Source: Luteimonas sp. MC1750 (lineage in GTDB: Bacteria > Pseudomonadota > Gammaproteobacteria > Xanthomonadales > Xanthomonadaceae). Taken from it: DNA of 64,000 nt. The stretch's first letter is position 1. Each line of letters starts with the position of its first letter. The position numbers and the translations under genes were made by a program. Below, one piece after another: positions 18,847 to 29,124 of this stretch. The DNA lies in NCBI RefSeq assembly GCF_016615955.1, contig NZ_CP067113.1, positions 1,426,001 to 1,490,000 on the forward strand, in the 5' to 3' direction. Below the pieces are notes generated by a model, which saw only the letters and a program-made list of their open reading frames with translations, searched no databases and was not told where the DNA came from.

Positions 18847-19865
18847 GTCTTCTCCTTGCCGAGCGCCTGCACCTGGCGGGCGAGCGCATCGAGTTGCCTG
18901 AAACGGGCCGCGCTCCTGCGCCAGCTCCGGTTGTCCATGAGCGGCGTGCCCGACGAGTACTCGCCGGGCGCGTCGATCGAAGCCGTGACCAGGGCCATCG
19001 CGGTGATGGTGACCCGGTCGCAGATGCTGATGTGCCCGACGATGCCGGCGGCGCCGCCGATCAGGCAGTAGCGGCCGATCGTGGTGCTGCCCGCCACCGC
19101 GACGCAGCCAGCCATCGCGGTATGCGCGCCGATGCGCACGTTGTGGGCGATCTGGATCTGGTTGTCGAGGCGCACGTCCTCCTCGAGCACGGTGTCCTCG
19201 ATGGCGCCGCGGTCGATGGTGGTGTTGGCGCCGATCTCGCAGTCGTCGCCGATGCGCACGCCGCCCTGCTGCGGGACCTTGATCCAGCGGCCGGCGTCCA
19301 TCGCCAGGCCGAAGCCGTCGGCGCCGAGCACGGCGCCGGGATGGACCAGCACGCGGTCGCCCAGGCGCACGCGGCGCACCAGGGTCACGCGCGCCACCAG
19401 GCGGCTGCCGGCGCCGACCACGCAGTCCTCGCCGATCACGCAGCCCGGACCGACGATGGCCCCGGGTCCGATGCGCGAACGCGCGCCCACGCAGGCCAGC
19501 GGGCCGATCTCGGCGGAGGGATCGACCTCGGCGGAGTCGTCGACGACGGCGGAGGGGTGCACGCCGGGCTGCGCCGCCGGCACCGGATCGAACAGCGCCG
19601 CGATCTTCGCGAACGCGACATACGGATCGCGCGCGACCAGCAGCGTGCGATCGAGGTTGGCGGCGTCATCCTCGCGGACCAGCACCACGCCCGCGGCCGA
19701 GCCGGCCAGCTGGCTGCGGTAGCGCGGGTTGGACAGGAACGAGAGCTGGCGCGGTCCGGCGCCGGCAAGGGTCGCTACCGACTCGACCACCGCCTCGCCA
19801 TCGCCGCGCAGCGCCAGCCCGAAGCGTTCGGCCAGCGCCGCCGCCGTGAGCGTCGTGGGCTGCAT
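18843..19865 (-). CDS. lpxD: UDP-3-O-(3-hydroxyacyl)glucosamine N-acyltransferase
   Basis: A 340-residue acyltransferase for the third lipid A step. The N-terminal uridine-binding domain (TLTAAALAERFGLALRGDGE ... QLSFLSNPRYRSQL) precedes the left-handed beta-helix (VHPSAVVDDSAEVDPSAEIG onward). The LpxD blocks VLGADGFGLA, GGVRIGDDCEIGANTTIDRG, DNQIQIAHNVRIGAHTAMAG (catalytic His) and a C-terminal helix (RSWRRSAARFRQLDALARQV) are present. ATG 19865 lies 17 bp after the bamA stop; the 3' end overlaps fabZ by 4 bp. Confidence 0.96.
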   Translation of the reverse strand: MQPTTLTAAALAERFGLALRGDGEAVVESVATLAGAGPRQLSFLSNPRYRSQLAGSAAGVVLVREDDAANLDRTLLVARDPYVAFAKIAALFDPVPAAQPGVHPSAVVDDSAEVDPSAEIGPLACVGARSRIGPGAIVGPGCVIGEDCVVGAGSRLVARVTLVRRVRLGDRVLVHPGAVLGADGFGLAMDAGRWIKVPQQGGVRIGDDCEIGANTTIDRGAIEDTVLEEDVRLDNQIQIAHNVRIGAHTAMAGCVAVAGSTTIGRYCLIGGAAGIVGHISICDRVTITAMALVTASIDAPGEYSSGTPLMDNRSWRRSAARFRQLDALARQVQALGKEKT

Positions 19866-19882
19866 GTCCGCGTCGCCGGCGG

Positions 19883-22345
19883 CTAGAACGCGCCGCCGAA
19901 GGTGAACTGCAGGCGCTCCAGCTCGTCGCCGTCCTCCTTGCGCAGCGGCATGGCGTAGCTGATCGAGATCGGACCCACCGGCGCGCGCCACATCAGCGCC
20001 ACGCCCGCGGACGCCCGCAGCTCGCCGGCATCGAAGGCATCGACATCCTTGAAGACATTGCCGAAGTCGACGAAGGCCGAGACGCGCGCGGCGGGGGAGT
20101 CGAGCAGGGTGGGGAAGAACATCTCGAGCGAGCCGATGGTCTTCACCGCGCCGCCGATGACCTGCTGGTAGCTGCTGTTCCAGGCGGCCTCGCGCGGGCC
20201 CAGCGTGTTGTCGCGGAAGCCGCGCACCGAGCGTGCGCCACCGGCGTAGAAGTTCTCGAAGAACGGCAGGCCGTCGGCCACCGCCACGCGCGGGATCGGG
20301 TCGCCGGTGGGCGGCGCATTCGCGTCGGCGGGGATGTAGGGGTCGTAGACGATGCCGACGCGCGGATCGCCGTAGCTGTCGCCATAGCCCAGCTCGAGCC
20401 GCGTGTTGAGCACCACCGCGCGCGACAGCGGCCAGTACTTGGAGAACTCGTAGTTGAGCTTGTAGTACTCGGCGGTGGAGCCGGGCAGGGTGACTTCGGC
20501 CGAGACGCGCTGCAGGGTGCCGCGGGTGGGCTGGAGGAAGTCGTTGCGGGTGTCGCGCGCCCAGCTCACCTCGCCGCGCCAGGCGTGGAAGGTGCGCTGG
20601 CCGATGACGTCGATGTAGTCGACGATCGACTGCGGCGAGCTGCCGCGGAAGGCGAAGATCTGGTTGCTGTCGATGCCGAACATCGCCGAGACGGTGTCGT
20701 GCTCGGTGATCGGCACGCCCAGCACCATCTGCGCGGCGCGGCTGGTCGACGAGTACTGCGCGGTGTTGAACTCGGAGTTGTCGAATTCGCGCCACCACAG
20801 GTTGTAGCCCAGCGACAGGCCGCTGTCGTTGAAGTACGGGTTCATGTACGAGAACGAATAGCGCTGCAGGTAGACGTTGCGCTGCGCCTCGATCGAGATC
20901 CGGTTGCCGCTGCCGAGGAAGTTGTTCTGCGACAGCTGCACCGACGTGGTCATGCCGCTGAGCTGCGAATAGCCCACGCCGAACATGAAGCTGCCGGACG
21001 TGGTCTCGGTGACGCTGAACTCGACGTCGACCTGGTCGTTGCTGCCGGGGACCGGCTTGCTCTCGACGTTGACGCTGCCCGATTCGAAGAAGCCCAGGCG
21101 CTGCAGGCGCACCTTGGAGCGGTCGATCGCGGCCTGCGAGTACCAGGCGCCCTCGAACTGGCGCATCTCGCGGCGCATCACCTCGTCGGCGGTGCGGCTG
21201 TTGCCCTTGAACACGATGCGGCGGACGCTGACGCGCGGGCCGGGGACGACCTGCAGGTTGATGTCGACGCGGCGGTTCTCGCGGTCCACCTGCGGCACCA
21301 CGTTCACCTGGGCGAAGGTGTAGCCGATGTTGCTGAGGGTCGCCGAGATCTGGTCGGAGCTGAACTCGAGCAGGGCGCGCGAGAAGGTCATCTCCGGCTG
21401 CAGCAGCACCAGGCGCTCGATGTCCTCCTTCGGCAGGATCGTGTCGCCGGTGACCTCGATCGAGTCGACGGTGTACACCTCGCCCTCGGTCAGGCCGGCG
21501 GTGATGTACATGTCGCGCTTGTCCGGGCTGATCGCGACCTGGATGTTGTCTTCGCTGAAGTCGACGTAGCCGCGGTCGAGGTAGAAGTTGCGCAGCTTCT
21601 CGCGGTCGCCCTCGAGCTTCTCGCGCGAGTACTGGTCGTCGCGGCGGTACCAGCTCAGCCAGTTGCTGGTGCCGGACTCCCAGGTGTCGGTCAGGGTCTC
21701 GTCGTCGAAGGTCTCGTTGCCGATCAGGTTGATGTGGCGGATGCGCGCGGCCTTGCCTTCGTCGACCTTGATGCCCACGTCGACGCGGTTGCGGTCCAGC
21801 GGCGACACCGTGGGCGTGATCTGGACGTTGTACTTGCCGCGGTTGTTGTACTGCCGGGTGAGTTCCTGGGTGACGCGGTCCAGCGCCAGGCGGTCGAAGG
21901 TCTCGCCTTCGGCCAGGCCGATGTCGGTCAGGCCCTTGGTCAGGTCCTCGGTCTTGATGTCCTTGTTGCCGGTCAGCGTCAGCTTGTTGATCGCCGGGCG
22001 TTCCTTGACCTGCAGCACCAGGATGTCGCCCTGGCGGCCGGCGCTGACGTCCTCGAAGAAGCCGGTCGCGTACAGGGCCCGGATGGCGTCGCCGATCCGG
22101 CTGGCATCGACCGTGTCGCCGCGCTCGATCGGCAGGTAGGTGAAGACGGTGCCGGCGCCGATGCGCTGCAGGCCGTCGACGCGGATGTCGGACACGGTGA
22201 ACGCGCCGGGCACGGGTGCCGCGGCCGGCTGGGGTGCGACGCCGAAGGCGGCCTGGGGGTCGACCGGCTGCTGGGCCCAGGCCGGCGCTGCGAGCGTCGA
22301 GGCGAGGGCGATGGCGAGCAGGCGGCGGTTCGGGAATCGCGTCAT
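19883..22345 (-). CDS. bamA: Outer membrane protein assembly factor BamA
   Basis: An 820-residue Omp85 protein that folds and inserts beta-barrel proteins in the outer membrane. A signal peptide (RRLLAIALASTLAAPAWAQQ) is followed by an extra Ala/Pro linker, five POTRA domains (FTVSDIRVDGLQRIGAGTVF, INKLTLTGNKDIKTEDL, ARIRHINLIGNETFDDETL, YTVDSIEVTGDTILPKEDI, VSVRRIVFKGNSRTADEVM) and a 16-strand barrel. The barrel has the conserved VRGF at 707-710 and the terminal Phe in FTFGGAF. ATG 22345 is taken as start because the signal peptide begins there; the frame continues upstream with a Pro-rich stretch. It sits between rseP (66 bp) and lpxD (17 bp). Confidence 0.97.
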   Translation of the reverse strand: MTRFPNRRLLAIALASTLAAPAWAQQPVDPQAAFGVAPQPAAAPVPGAFTVSDIRVDGLQRIGAGTVFTYLPIERGDTVDASRIGDAIRALYATGFFEDVSAGRQGDILVLQVKERPAINKLTLTGNKDIKTEDLTKGLTDIGLAEGETFDRLALDRVTQELTRQYNNRGKYNVQITPTVSPLDRNRVDVGIKVDEGKAARIRHINLIGNETFDDETLTDTWESGTSNWLSWYRRDDQYSREKLEGDREKLRNFYLDRGYVDFSEDNIQVAISPDKRDMYITAGLTEGEVYTVDSIEVTGDTILPKEDIERLVLLQPEMTFSRALLEFSSDQISATLSNIGYTFAQVNVVPQVDRENRRVDINLQVVPGPRVSVRRIVFKGNSRTADEVMRREMRQFEGAWYSQAAIDRSKVRLQRLGFFESGSVNVESKPVPGSNDQVDVEFSVTETTSGSFMFGVGYSQLSGMTTSVQLSQNNFLGSGNRISIEAQRNVYLQRYSFSYMNPYFNDSGLSLGYNLWWREFDNSEFNTAQYSSTSRAAQMVLGVPITEHDTVSAMFGIDSNQIFAFRGSSPQSIVDYIDVIGQRTFHAWRGEVSWARDTRNDFLQPTRGTLQRVSAEVTLPGSTAEYYKLNYEFSKYWPLSRAVVLNTRLELGYGDSYGDPRVGIVYDPYIPADANAPPTGDPIPRVAVADGLPFFENFYAGGARSVRGFRDNTLGPREAAWNSSYQQVIGGAVKTIGSLEMFFPTLLDSPAARVSAFVDFGNVFKDVDAFDAGELRASAGVALMWRAPVGPISISYAMPLRKEDGDELERLQFTFGGAF

Positions 22346-22410
22346 CAATGGCGTCCGGTCTGGCGTTGCGTGGGGGTGGGGCGGTGGGTCCGGCGGTCTT
22401 GCATGCGGCG

Positions 22411-23769
22411 TCATCGCACCAGTTGCAGGATGTCGTTGTAGAACGCCAGGCCCATCAGGCCCGCGAGCATCGCCAGGCCGACGTACTGCCCGGCGATCAT
22501 GGCGCGCTCGCTCAAGGGGCTGCCCTTGACCAACTCGATAAGGTAATACAACAGGTGACCGCCGTCCAAGATCGGGATCGGCAGCAGGTTGATGATCGCC
22601 AGGCTCAGCGAGAGCAGGGCGAGGAAGTTCAGGAACCAGGCCGGGCCCAGGTTCGCGGAGGCGTTGGCATAGCGGGCGATGGTGATCGGCCCGGAGACGT
22701 TCTCGACCGACGCCCGGCCGCTGGCCATGCGCCAGACCATGCCCACGGTGTCGCGGGCCAGGCGCCAGGTCTCGCCGAAGGCCGCGGGTACGGCCGCGAT
22801 CGGCCCGTGGCGCAGGGTGGCGTCGTGTTCCGCGCCGGCGCCGGCATCGGGTTCGATGCCCAGGGCCCAGAAGGGCTCGCCACCGTCGGTCGGGGTGGCC
22901 AGGGACGGAACGATCTCCAGCGCCAGCCGCTCACCGTCCCGGTCGACCTCGACCATGCCGCCGCCGCCCTGTTCGCCCAGCGCCTGCACCAGCGGCCGGA
23001 TGTCGGAGAACGCGTGCACCGACGTGCCGTCGATCGCGGTGATGCGGTCGCCCTCGGCCAGAACCCCCCACGCGGCGCCATCCTCGACCACCCGGCCGAC
23101 GTCCGCGGGGCGCACGAAGGCCTGCGGCACCAGGCCGATGGCCTGCATCGCACGGCGCTGGTCCAGCTCGGCCGGCAGGGTGGACAGGCGCAGGCTGCGT
23201 GACGCGTCCTGGCCGGCGGCGGTGCGCAGCCGCACCTCCACGTCGCGGCGGTCGATGGCGGCGGTCACCAGCGCCATCGAGGCCTCGCTCCAGGTGGGCG
23301 TGGCGCGGTCGTCCACGGCCAGCAGGGTGTCGCCGCGCGCAAGGCCGGACGCCGCCGCCACGCCCTGCACCTGGCCGAGCACGGGCTGGTAGTCGGGGCG
23401 CCCGATCACGAACATCGTCCACAGCAGGGCCACGCACAGCAGCAGGTTGGCGGCCGGGCCGGCGGCGACGATGGCGATCCGCTGCCAGACCGTCTTGCGG
23501 TTGAATGCGGCGTCGCGTTCGTCCGCGCCCACGTCGCCTTCGCGCTCGTCGAGCATGCGCACATAGCCGCCCAGCGGCAGGGCCGCGATGACGTACTCGG
23601 TGCCGTCGCGGCCCAGGCGGGTCCACAGCGGGCGTCCGAAGCCGACCGAGAAGCGCAGCACCTTGACGCCGTTGCGGCGCGCCACCCAGAAATGGCCGAA
23701 TTCGTGGAAGGTCACCAGCACGCCCAGGCTGACGATCATCCACCAAACCGAACCGAGGAACGTCATCAT
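22411..23769 (-). CDS. rseP: Site-2 protease RseP (sigma-E regulatory intramembrane protease)
   Basis: A 452-residue inner-membrane zinc metalloprotease that cleaves the anti-sigma factor RseA within the membrane, and remnant signal peptides. HEFGHFWVARRNGVKVLRFSVG contains the HExxH active site near residue 22. Two PDZ domains follow (VQGVAAASGLARGDTLLAVD and VVEDGAAWGVLAEGDRITAID). The second membrane active-site helix has NLLPIPILDGGHLLYY. Length equals E. coli RseP. It starts with a double ATG 11 bp after the dxr stop. Confidence 0.96.
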   Translation of the reverse strand: MMTFLGSVWWMIVSLGVLVTFHEFGHFWVARRNGVKVLRFSVGFGRPLWTRLGRDGTEYVIAALPLGGYVRMLDEREGDVGADERDAAFNRKTVWQRIAIVAAGPAANLLLCVALLWTMFVIGRPDYQPVLGQVQGVAAASGLARGDTLLAVDDRATPTWSEASMALVTAAIDRRDVEVRLRTAAGQDASRSLRLSTLPAELDQRRAMQAIGLVPQAFVRPADVGRVVEDGAAWGVLAEGDRITAIDGTSVHAFSDIRPLVQALGEQGGGGMVEVDRDGERLALEIVPSLATPTDGGEPFWALGIEPDAGAGAEHDATLRHGPIAAVPAAFGETWRLARDTVGMVWRMASGRASVENVSGPITIARYANASANLGPAWFLNFLALLSLSLAIINLLPIPILDGGHLLYYLIELVKGSPLSERAMIAGQYVGLAMLAGLMGLAFYNDILQLVR

Positions 23770-23779
23770 GGCGTGCTCG

Positions 23780-24949
23780 TCAGGAGCCCTGGCGGGAGAG
23801 GGCGGCGCGGGTGCGGTGGCGGGCCTGGGCGTCGGCCTCGCGCAGCGCGTCCAGCGACGCGGCGGGGACGGCCGGCAGCGCGGCCAGCGCGTCCTCGACC
23901 AGGGCGGGAATGGACAGGAAGCCGATCCGGCCCTGAAGGAAGGCTGAAACCGCCTCCTCGTTGGCTGCGTTGAGCACCGCGGGGGCCGTACCGCCGGCGC
24001 GCAGCGCGTCGAAGGCGAGGCGCAGGCAGGGAAACGCCGCGGTGTCCGGGGCCTGGAAGTCCAGCCGCCCCTGGGCCAGCAGGTCCAGCCCGCCGACCCC
24101 CGAGGCGATCCGTCGCGGCCAGCCCAAGCCGACCGCCAGCGCCGTGCGCATGTCCGGCAGACCCAGCTGGGCGAGGGTGGATCCGTCGACGAACTCGACC
24201 AGCGAATGCACCAGGCTCTGCGGGTGCACCAGCACGTCGATGCGGTCGGCCGGCAGGCCGAACAGGTGGTGGGCCTCGATGACCTCCAGGCCCTTGTTCA
24301 TCAGGGTGGCCGAGTCGACCGAGATCTTCGGGCCCATCGACCATTTCGGATGGGCGACGGCCTGGGCCGGTGTCACGTCGGCCAGCGAGGCGCGATCGCG
24401 GCCGAGGAAGGGACCGCCCGACGCGGTCAGCACCAGCCGGCGCACGTCGGCGCAGTCGCCGTCGGCAGGCAGGCACTGGAAGATGGCGTTGTGTTCGCTG
24501 TCGATCGGGATGATCCGCGCGCCATGCCCGCGGGCGGCGGCCATTACCAGCTCGCCGGCCAGCACCAGGGATTCCTTGTTCGCCAGCAGCAGGCACTTGC
24601 CCGCGCGTGCGGCGGCCAGGGTCGAATCCAGCCCGGCGGCGCCGACGATCGCGGCGACCACGGTGTCGCTGCCGCCGTCGGCGGCGAGCGAGGCGATGGC
24701 GTCCATGCCCGCATGGGCCCGCGTCGCCAGGCCGGCCTCGCGCAGGCCTTCGCGCAGGCGCGGCAGCGCGGCCTCGTCGGCGATGGCGGCGTCGTCGGGC
24801 CGGTGCCGGCGGCAGGCGTCGAGCAGCGCGTCCACCTGCTGGCCGGCGGCGAGCACCGAGGCCCGCATCGCGTCCGGATGCCGGGCGATGACGTCGAGCG
24901 CCGAACCGCCGATCGAGCCGGTGGCGCCGAGGACGGCGACGCGCTGCAT
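23780..24949 (-). CDS. dxr: 1-deoxy-D-xylulose 5-phosphate reductoisomerase
   Basis: A 389-residue enzyme converting DXP to MEP with NADPH and Mg2+, the committed step of the non-mevalonate isoprenoid pathway. NADPH loop [18 protein letters not shown] is at residues 8-25. [30 protein letters not shown] (metal ligands), [12 protein letters not shown] and [20 protein letters not shown] follow. The start overlaps the cdsA stop by 1 bp (TGATG). The product feeds ispA and uppS, also in this window. Confidence 0.96.
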   Translation of the reverse strand: MQRVAVLGATGSIGGSALDVIARHPDAMRASVLAAGQQVDALLDACRRHRPDDAAIADEAALPRLREGLREAGLATRAHAGMDAIASLAADGGSDTVVAAIVGAAGLDSTLAAARAGKCLLLANKESLVLAGELVMAAARGHGARIIPIDSEHNAIFQCLPADGDCADVRRLVLTASGGPFLGRDRASLADVTPAQAVAHPKWSMGPKISVDSATLMNKGLEVIEAHHLFGLPADRIDVLVHPQSLVHSLVEFVDGSTLAQLGLPDMRTALAVGLGWPRRIASGVGGLDLLAQGRLDFQAPDTAAFPCLRLAFDALRAGGTAPAVLNAANEEAVSAFLQGRIGFLSIPALVEDALAALPAVPAASLDALREADAQARHRTRAALSRQGS

Positions 24950-25773
24950 CAGAAGCCCAGCCAGATCTTGCCGAGCGCGAACACCGGGAGTGCGGCCAGC
25001 ACGCTGTCGATGCGGTCCATGACGCCGCCGTGGCCCGGGATCAGGTTGCCCGAGTCCTTCACCCCGACATGGCGCTTGAGCAGGCTTTCGAGCAGGTCGC
25101 CGACCACCGAGAACAGCACCGTGAGCAGGCCCACCAGCGCCACCAGCGGCAGCTGGGCCACGCCGGTGCCGAGGATCCACGCACCGACCACCGCCACCAG
25201 CACGCCAAGCAGCGCGCCGCCGACCAGGCCGGCCACGGTCTTGTTGGGGCTGATCCGCGGCGCCAGCCGGCGCTTGCCGAAGGCGCGCCCGGCGAAGTAC
25301 GCGCCGGTGTCGGTGCCCCAGACGATCATGAAGGCCAGCAGCAACCAGCCGGGCCCGTCATTGTGGAGGAGGGCGAGGCCACACCAGGCGGGCACCACGG
25401 CCAGGGTGGCGGCGGCAAGCTTGAACACCCGCGCATGCGTGTCGTGGTCGGAGGCGAAGTCGTAATGCACCAGCCACAGCATGGCCAGCAGCCACCAGAC
25501 CACGCCCACGACCACCGCGAGCTTGAACAGCACGAGGGTCGCGGCCGTGCCGCCGGTGCCCCAGACCAGCGCCACCATCAGCATCAGGTTCAGCACCAGC
25601 AGGGCGCTGCGGGCGAGGGAATCGTCCACCTCGGCCAGGCCGAACCATTCCCACAGGGCGGCGAGGAACACGATCGCCGCGGCCAGCATCATCCAGGGCG
25701 TGGGCAGGAGCAGCACGGCGGCGATGGCCACCGGGGCCATCACGAGCGCGGCGAGGACGCGGGTACGGGTCAT
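24949..25773 (-). CDS. cdsA: Phosphatidate cytidylyltransferase
   Basis: A 274-residue polytopic inner-membrane enzyme making CDP-diacylglycerol from phosphatidate and CTP for phospholipid synthesis. About eight hydrophobic segments are visible. The signature lies near the C-terminus: [36 protein letters not shown], with [34 protein letters not shown] before it. It overlaps the uppS stop as ATGA and touches dxr as TGATG. Confidence 0.95.
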   Translation of the reverse strand: MTRTRVLAALVMAPVAIAAVLLLPTPWMMLAAAIVFLAALWEWFGLAEVDDSLARSALLVLNLMLMVALVWGTGGTAATLVLFKLAVVVGVVWWLLAMLWLVHYDFASDHDTHARVFKLAAATLAVVPAWCGLALLHNDGPGWLLLAFMIVWGTDTGAYFAGRAFGKRRLAPRISPNKTVAGLVGGALLGVLVAVVGAWILGTGVAQLPLVALVGLLTVLFSVVGDLLESLLKRHVGVKDSGNLIPGHGGVMDRIDSVLAALPVFALGKIWLGF

Positions 25774-26531
25774 TGGGCCTCCATGGGATTGGCCGTGGCC
25801 ACCTGGTCTGCGGTCAGTCCGAAGCGCCTCTCGCGGCCGGCGAAGACGTCCAGCGCCTGCTGGAGGGTCGCTGCGTCGAGGTCCGGCCAGAGCACGTCGG
25901 TGAACCAGAGTTCGGTATAGGCGAGCTGCCAGAGCAGGAAATTGCTGATCCGCACGTCGCCGCCGGTGCGGATGAACAGATCCGGCGGCGGCAGGTCGGA
26001 CAGGGCGACGTGGCGCGCGATCGCCGCCTCGTCGATGTCGTCGGGGCGCAGGCGTCCCTCGGCCACCTCGACCGCCAGCGCACGCGCGGCGGCGGCGATG
26101 TCCTGGCGTCCGCCATAGCTGGCGGCGATGGCCAGGGTCAGCCGGTGGTTGCCGGCGGTCAGGGCCTCGGCGGCGTCCATGCGCGCGATGATCCCGGCGT
26201 CGAAGCGGCCGCGTTCGCCGATGAAGCGCACGCGCACGCCGCGGCGATGCAGCTCGGCCACCTCGCGGTCGAGCGCGTTGAGGAACAGCTTCATCAGCGC
26301 GCCCACCTCGTCGGCCGGGCGGCCCCAGTTCTCGCTGGAAAACGCGAACAGGGTCAGCGCCGCGATCCCGCGCTCGATGCAGAAGTCGATGCACAGGTTG
26401 ACCGCGCGCGTGCCGGCGCGGTGGCCGATCATGCGCGGCCGGCGCCGGCGCGCAGCCCAGCGCCCGTTGCCATCCATGACAATGGCGACGTGGCGCGGGA
26501 CGGCGGTGGTCGTGGCGGACGGGGCGCTCAT
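25770..26531 (-). CDS. uppS: Undecaprenyl diphosphate synthase (cis-prenyltransferase)
   Basis: A 253-residue cytoplasmic enzyme adding eight IPP units in cis to farnesyl diphosphate, giving the lipid carrier for peptidoglycan and O-antigen. HVAIVMDGNGRWA carries the catalytic Asp at 20. GHRAGTRAV, FAFSSENWGRPADEV and LFIRTGGDVRISNFLLWQLAYTELWFTDVLWPDL are family blocks. It starts 10 bp after frr ends and overlaps cdsA by 4 bp. Its substrate comes from ispA in the same window. Confidence 0.96.
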   Translation of the reverse strand: MSAPSATTTAVPRHVAIVMDGNGRWAARRRRPRMIGHRAGTRAVNLCIDFCIERGIAALTLFAFSSENWGRPADEVGALMKLFLNALDREVAELHRRGVRVRFIGERGRFDAGIIARMDAAEALTAGNHRLTLAIAASYGGRQDIAAAARALAVEVAEGRLRPDDIDEAAIARHVALSDLPPPDLFIRTGGDVRISNFLLWQLAYTELWFTDVLWPDLDAATLQQALDVFAGRERRFGLTADQVATANPMEAQ

Positions 26532-26541
26532 GCCGGCGCCA

Positions 26542-27099
26542 TCAGACCGCCATCAGCTCCTGTTCCTTGGCCTTGACCACGTCGTCGACGTCCCGGATCG
26601 CGTCGTCGGTGATCTTCTGGATCTCGCCCTCGAAGCGGCGCTCGTCATCCTCGCTGATCGCCTTTTCCTTCAGCAGGTCCTTGGCCTGCTGGTTGGCGTC
26701 GCGGCGGATGTTGCGGATCGCGACCTTGGTCGACTCGCCTTCGGAGTGCACCAGCTTGGTGAGCTCGCGGCGACGCTCCTCGGTCAGCGCGGGCAGGTTG
26801 ATGCGGATGGTGGTGCCGGCCGTGTTCGGGGTGAGGCCCAGGTCGGAGGCGAGGATCGCCTTCTCGACCGCCGCGACCATGGGCTTTTCCCACGGCGTGA
26901 TGGTCAGCGAGCGCGCGTCGCTCACGGTCACCGACGCCACTTGGGTCAGGGGCATGTCCGAGCCGTAGTAGTTGACCTTCAGGTGGTCGACCAGCGCGGT
27001 GGAAGCGCGGCCGGTGCGGACCTTGGTCAGGTCGTGGCGCAGGGTTTCCACGCTCTTGGCCATGCGCGTCTGCGCGTCCTTCTTGATCTCGTTGAGCAT
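26542..27099 (-). CDS. frr: Ribosome recycling factor
   Basis: A 185-residue protein, exactly the family length, that splits post-termination ribosomes together with EF-G. It begins [20 protein letters not shown], has [20 protein letters not shown] and the typical three-helix end [24 protein letters not shown] 27099 is the family start; reading further upstream would add residues from the intergenic gap. In most genomes frr follows pyrH directly; here a metal-exporter gene lies between them. Confidence 0.97.
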   Translation of the reverse strand: MLNEIKKDAQTRMAKSVETLRHDLTKVRTGRASTALVDHLKVNYYGSDMPLTQVASVTVSDARSLTITPWEKPMVAAVEKAILASDLGLTPNTAGTTIRINLPALTEERRRELTKLVHSEGESTKVAIRNIRRDANQQAKDLLKEKAISEDDERRFEGEIQKITDDAIRDVDDVVKAKEQELMAV

Positions 27100-27130
27100 C
27101 GGCTGCCCGCTCCTGTTCGCAATCGCGGGA

Positions 27131-28081
27131 TTATAGGCCATGCCGGTGCGCGCAGGCCTCCGGCGCATGCTCCCGGTCGATGCAGGCATCGCCGCCCCGC
27201 TCGAGCTGGAGGGTGGCGTGGTCGATGCCGAAACGCGATTTCAGCTCCTCGCGCGTCGCATGGATGAACGCGTCGTCGTCGCCACCGCCGGGCCGGACCA
27301 GGTGCGCGGTCAAGGCCACGGCGCCGGCGCCCAGCGACCAGATATGCAGGTGGTGCACCGAGGCCACGCCGGGCAGCCCGGCGATGAACCCGCGCACCTC
27401 GCTGGTGTCGATGTCCGTCGGGACGGCATCCATGGCGGCGTTGAAGCTGTCGCGCAGCAGGCCCACCGCGCCGGCCGCGATCACCACGCCGACCAGGAGC
27501 GCGATCGCCGGATCGAGCCAGGCCCAGCCCCACAGCAGCATGCCCACGCCGGCCACCACGGTCGCCAGCGAGATGGCGGCGTCGGCCATCAGGTGCAGGT
27601 AGGCGCCGCGGCGGTTGAGGTCGCCATGGCCACCGCTGACCATCAGCGCCGTGCCGAGATTGACCGCGATGCCGATCGCCGCCACCACGATCACGGTCAT
27701 CCCCGGCACCTCCGGCGGCGCGCCCAGCCGGCGCAGTGCCTCCCACGCCAGCGCGCCGGACAGGCCGACCAGCAGGACCGCGTTCGCCAGTGGCGAGAGC
27801 AGGGTCGCGCGTCGCCAGCCATAGGTGTGGCGCTCGGTCGGCGGCCACTGGGCGACGGCCGCCGCGCCCCAGGCCATGGCCAGGCCCAGCACGTCGCCCA
27901 GGTTGTGCAGCGCATCGGACAGCAGCGCCAGCGAACCGGTCAGGAAGCCGTAGGCCGCCTCGACGATGGTGTAGGCGAGGTTGACGAGGGTGATCAGCGC
28001 GAAGGTGCGCGTCGCGCTGCCCGGCGGCGGCGCGTGGTGGTGATGGTGATGGCCGTGGCCGCCGTGGTCATGCTGGTGCAT
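27131..28081 (-). CDS. Cation diffusion facilitator (CzcD/ZitB-type zinc exporter)
   Basis: A 316-residue CDF transporter that exports Zn2+ and similar metals in exchange for protons. A His-rich N-terminus ([18 protein letters not shown]) is followed by six hydrophobic segments with [21 protein letters not shown] (the HxxxD metal site of TM2) and [19 protein letters not shown] (TM5 HxxxD). A soluble ferredoxin-like C-terminal domain has [23 protein letters not shown]. The sequence ends CAHRHG. It lies between pyrH (83 bp downstream of its stop) and frr (31 bp before the frr start) on the same strand, so it should be co-transcribed with housekeeping genes. That is unusual for a metal-resistance gene, and no metal-responsive regulator is next to it. 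Confidence 0.93.
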   Translation of the reverse strand: MHQHDHGGHGHHHHHHAPPPGSATRTFALITLVNLAYTIVEAAYGFLTGSLALLSDALHNLGDVLGLAMAWGAAAVAQWPPTERHTYGWRRATLLSPLANAVLLVGLSGALAWEALRRLGAPPEVPGMTVIVVAAIGIAVNLGTALMVSGGHGDLNRRGAYLHLMADAAISLATVVAGVGMLLWGWAWLDPAIALLVGVVIAAGAVGLLRDSFNAAMDAVPTDIDTSEVRGFIAGLPGVASVHHLHIWSLGAGAVALTAHLVRPGGGDDDAFIHATREELKSRFGIDHATLQLERGGDACIDREHAPEACAHRHGL

Positions 28082-28164
28082 GCGGCCAGCCTGCCATCCC
28101 GGTCGGCCCGGACACTATTCCAGTCGCGGCGGTGTCGCGCACGCGGAAGGCGTGCGCGCCGGAC

Positions 28165-28887
28165 TCAGCTCCGGCCCTGCACCAGGGTGCCGATCGGCTC
28201 GCCCTTGAGGATGCGCAGCAGCTGGCCCGGCTGCTCCATGTCGAAGATGCGCAGGGGCAGGTCGCTGTCGCGCGCGAGCGCGAATGCCGCCGTGTCCATC
28301 ACCTGCAGGTCGCGGCCCAGGACTTCGTCGTAGCTGAGGCGCTCGAACCGCGTGGCATCCGGATTCTTCTTCGGGTCCGAGTCGTAGACGCCATCGACCT
28401 TGGTCGCCTTGAGCAGCAGGTCGGCGCCGATCTCGATCGCGCGCAGCGCGGCGCCGGAATCGGTGGTGAAGAAGGGATTGCCGGTGCCCGCGGCGAAGAT
28501 CGTGATCCGGCCCTTCTCGAGGTGGCGGACCGCGCGACGGCGGATGTAGTCCTCGCAGACGTCGTTGATCTTGATCGCGCTCATCACGCGCACCTTGGCG
28601 CCGAGCTTTTCCAGCGCGTCCTGCATCGCCAGCGCGTTGATGACCGTGGCCAGCATGCCCATCTGGTCGCCGGTCACCCGGTCCATGCCGCCGGCGGCGA
28701 GTCCCGCGCCACGGAAGATGTTGCCGCCGCCGATCACCAGCGCCACCTCGGCGCCCGCGGCCTGCGCCTCGATGACCTCGGCCGCCAGGCGGTGGATGAC
28801 CTTGGGATCGATGCCGTAATCCTCGTCCCCCATCAGCGCCTCGCCGGACAGTTTGAGCAGGACACGGCGATAGGCGAGCTGGGACAT
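28165..28887 (-). CDS. pyrH: UMP kinase
   Basis: A 240-residue amino-acid-kinase-fold enzyme phosphorylating UMP to UDP, hexameric and feedback-inhibited by UTP. Blocks include [60 protein letters not shown], and [41 protein letters not shown] 28887 matches the family start; an upstream in-frame start would add about 15 residues. It begins the minus-strand envelope cluster and diverges from the TonB receptor gene with a 237-bp gap. Confidence 0.97.
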   Translation of the reverse strand: MSQLAYRRVLLKLSGEALMGDEDYGIDPKVIHRLAAEVIEAQAAGAEVALVIGGGNIFRGAGLAAGGMDRVTGDQMGMLATVINALAMQDALEKLGAKVRVMSAIKINDVCEDYIRRRAVRHLEKGRITIFAAGTGNPFFTTDSGAALRAIEIGADLLLKATKVDGVYDSDPKKNPDATRFERLSYDEVLGRDLQVMDTAAFALARDSDLPLRIFDMEQPGQLLRILKGEPIGTLVQGRS

Positions 28888-29124
28888 GTGCGGATTCCGG
28901 TGGGCAAACCGGGCGGATGTTACCAGATGCGCCATAGTCCGCCGTTCCGGGTGTCGGCTCCCTGTGTCGGGCCCGTCGTGGCGTGATCGTCATCACAATG
29001 TTCAGGTTTCATTTATGAAAAGTTCCTGACTTCTTCGTGTCATCCGTGCCTGAACCATGACCTCAGGCAGGCGACGCGGGGAAATTTCCCGACCCTCAGG
29101 GTCATATTGCGGGGAGACTTCAGC
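28888..29124. promoter_or_regulatory. Divergent intergenic region between pyrH and the TonB-receptor gene
   Basis: This 237-bp gap must carry promoters for both genes. The AT-rich stretch around 28990-29035 stands out from the GC-rich surroundings and is the likely core-promoter zone of the receptor. GGGGAG at 29111-29116 is the receptor's ribosome binding site. I could not identify a Fur box or another operator. Confidence 0.5.
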
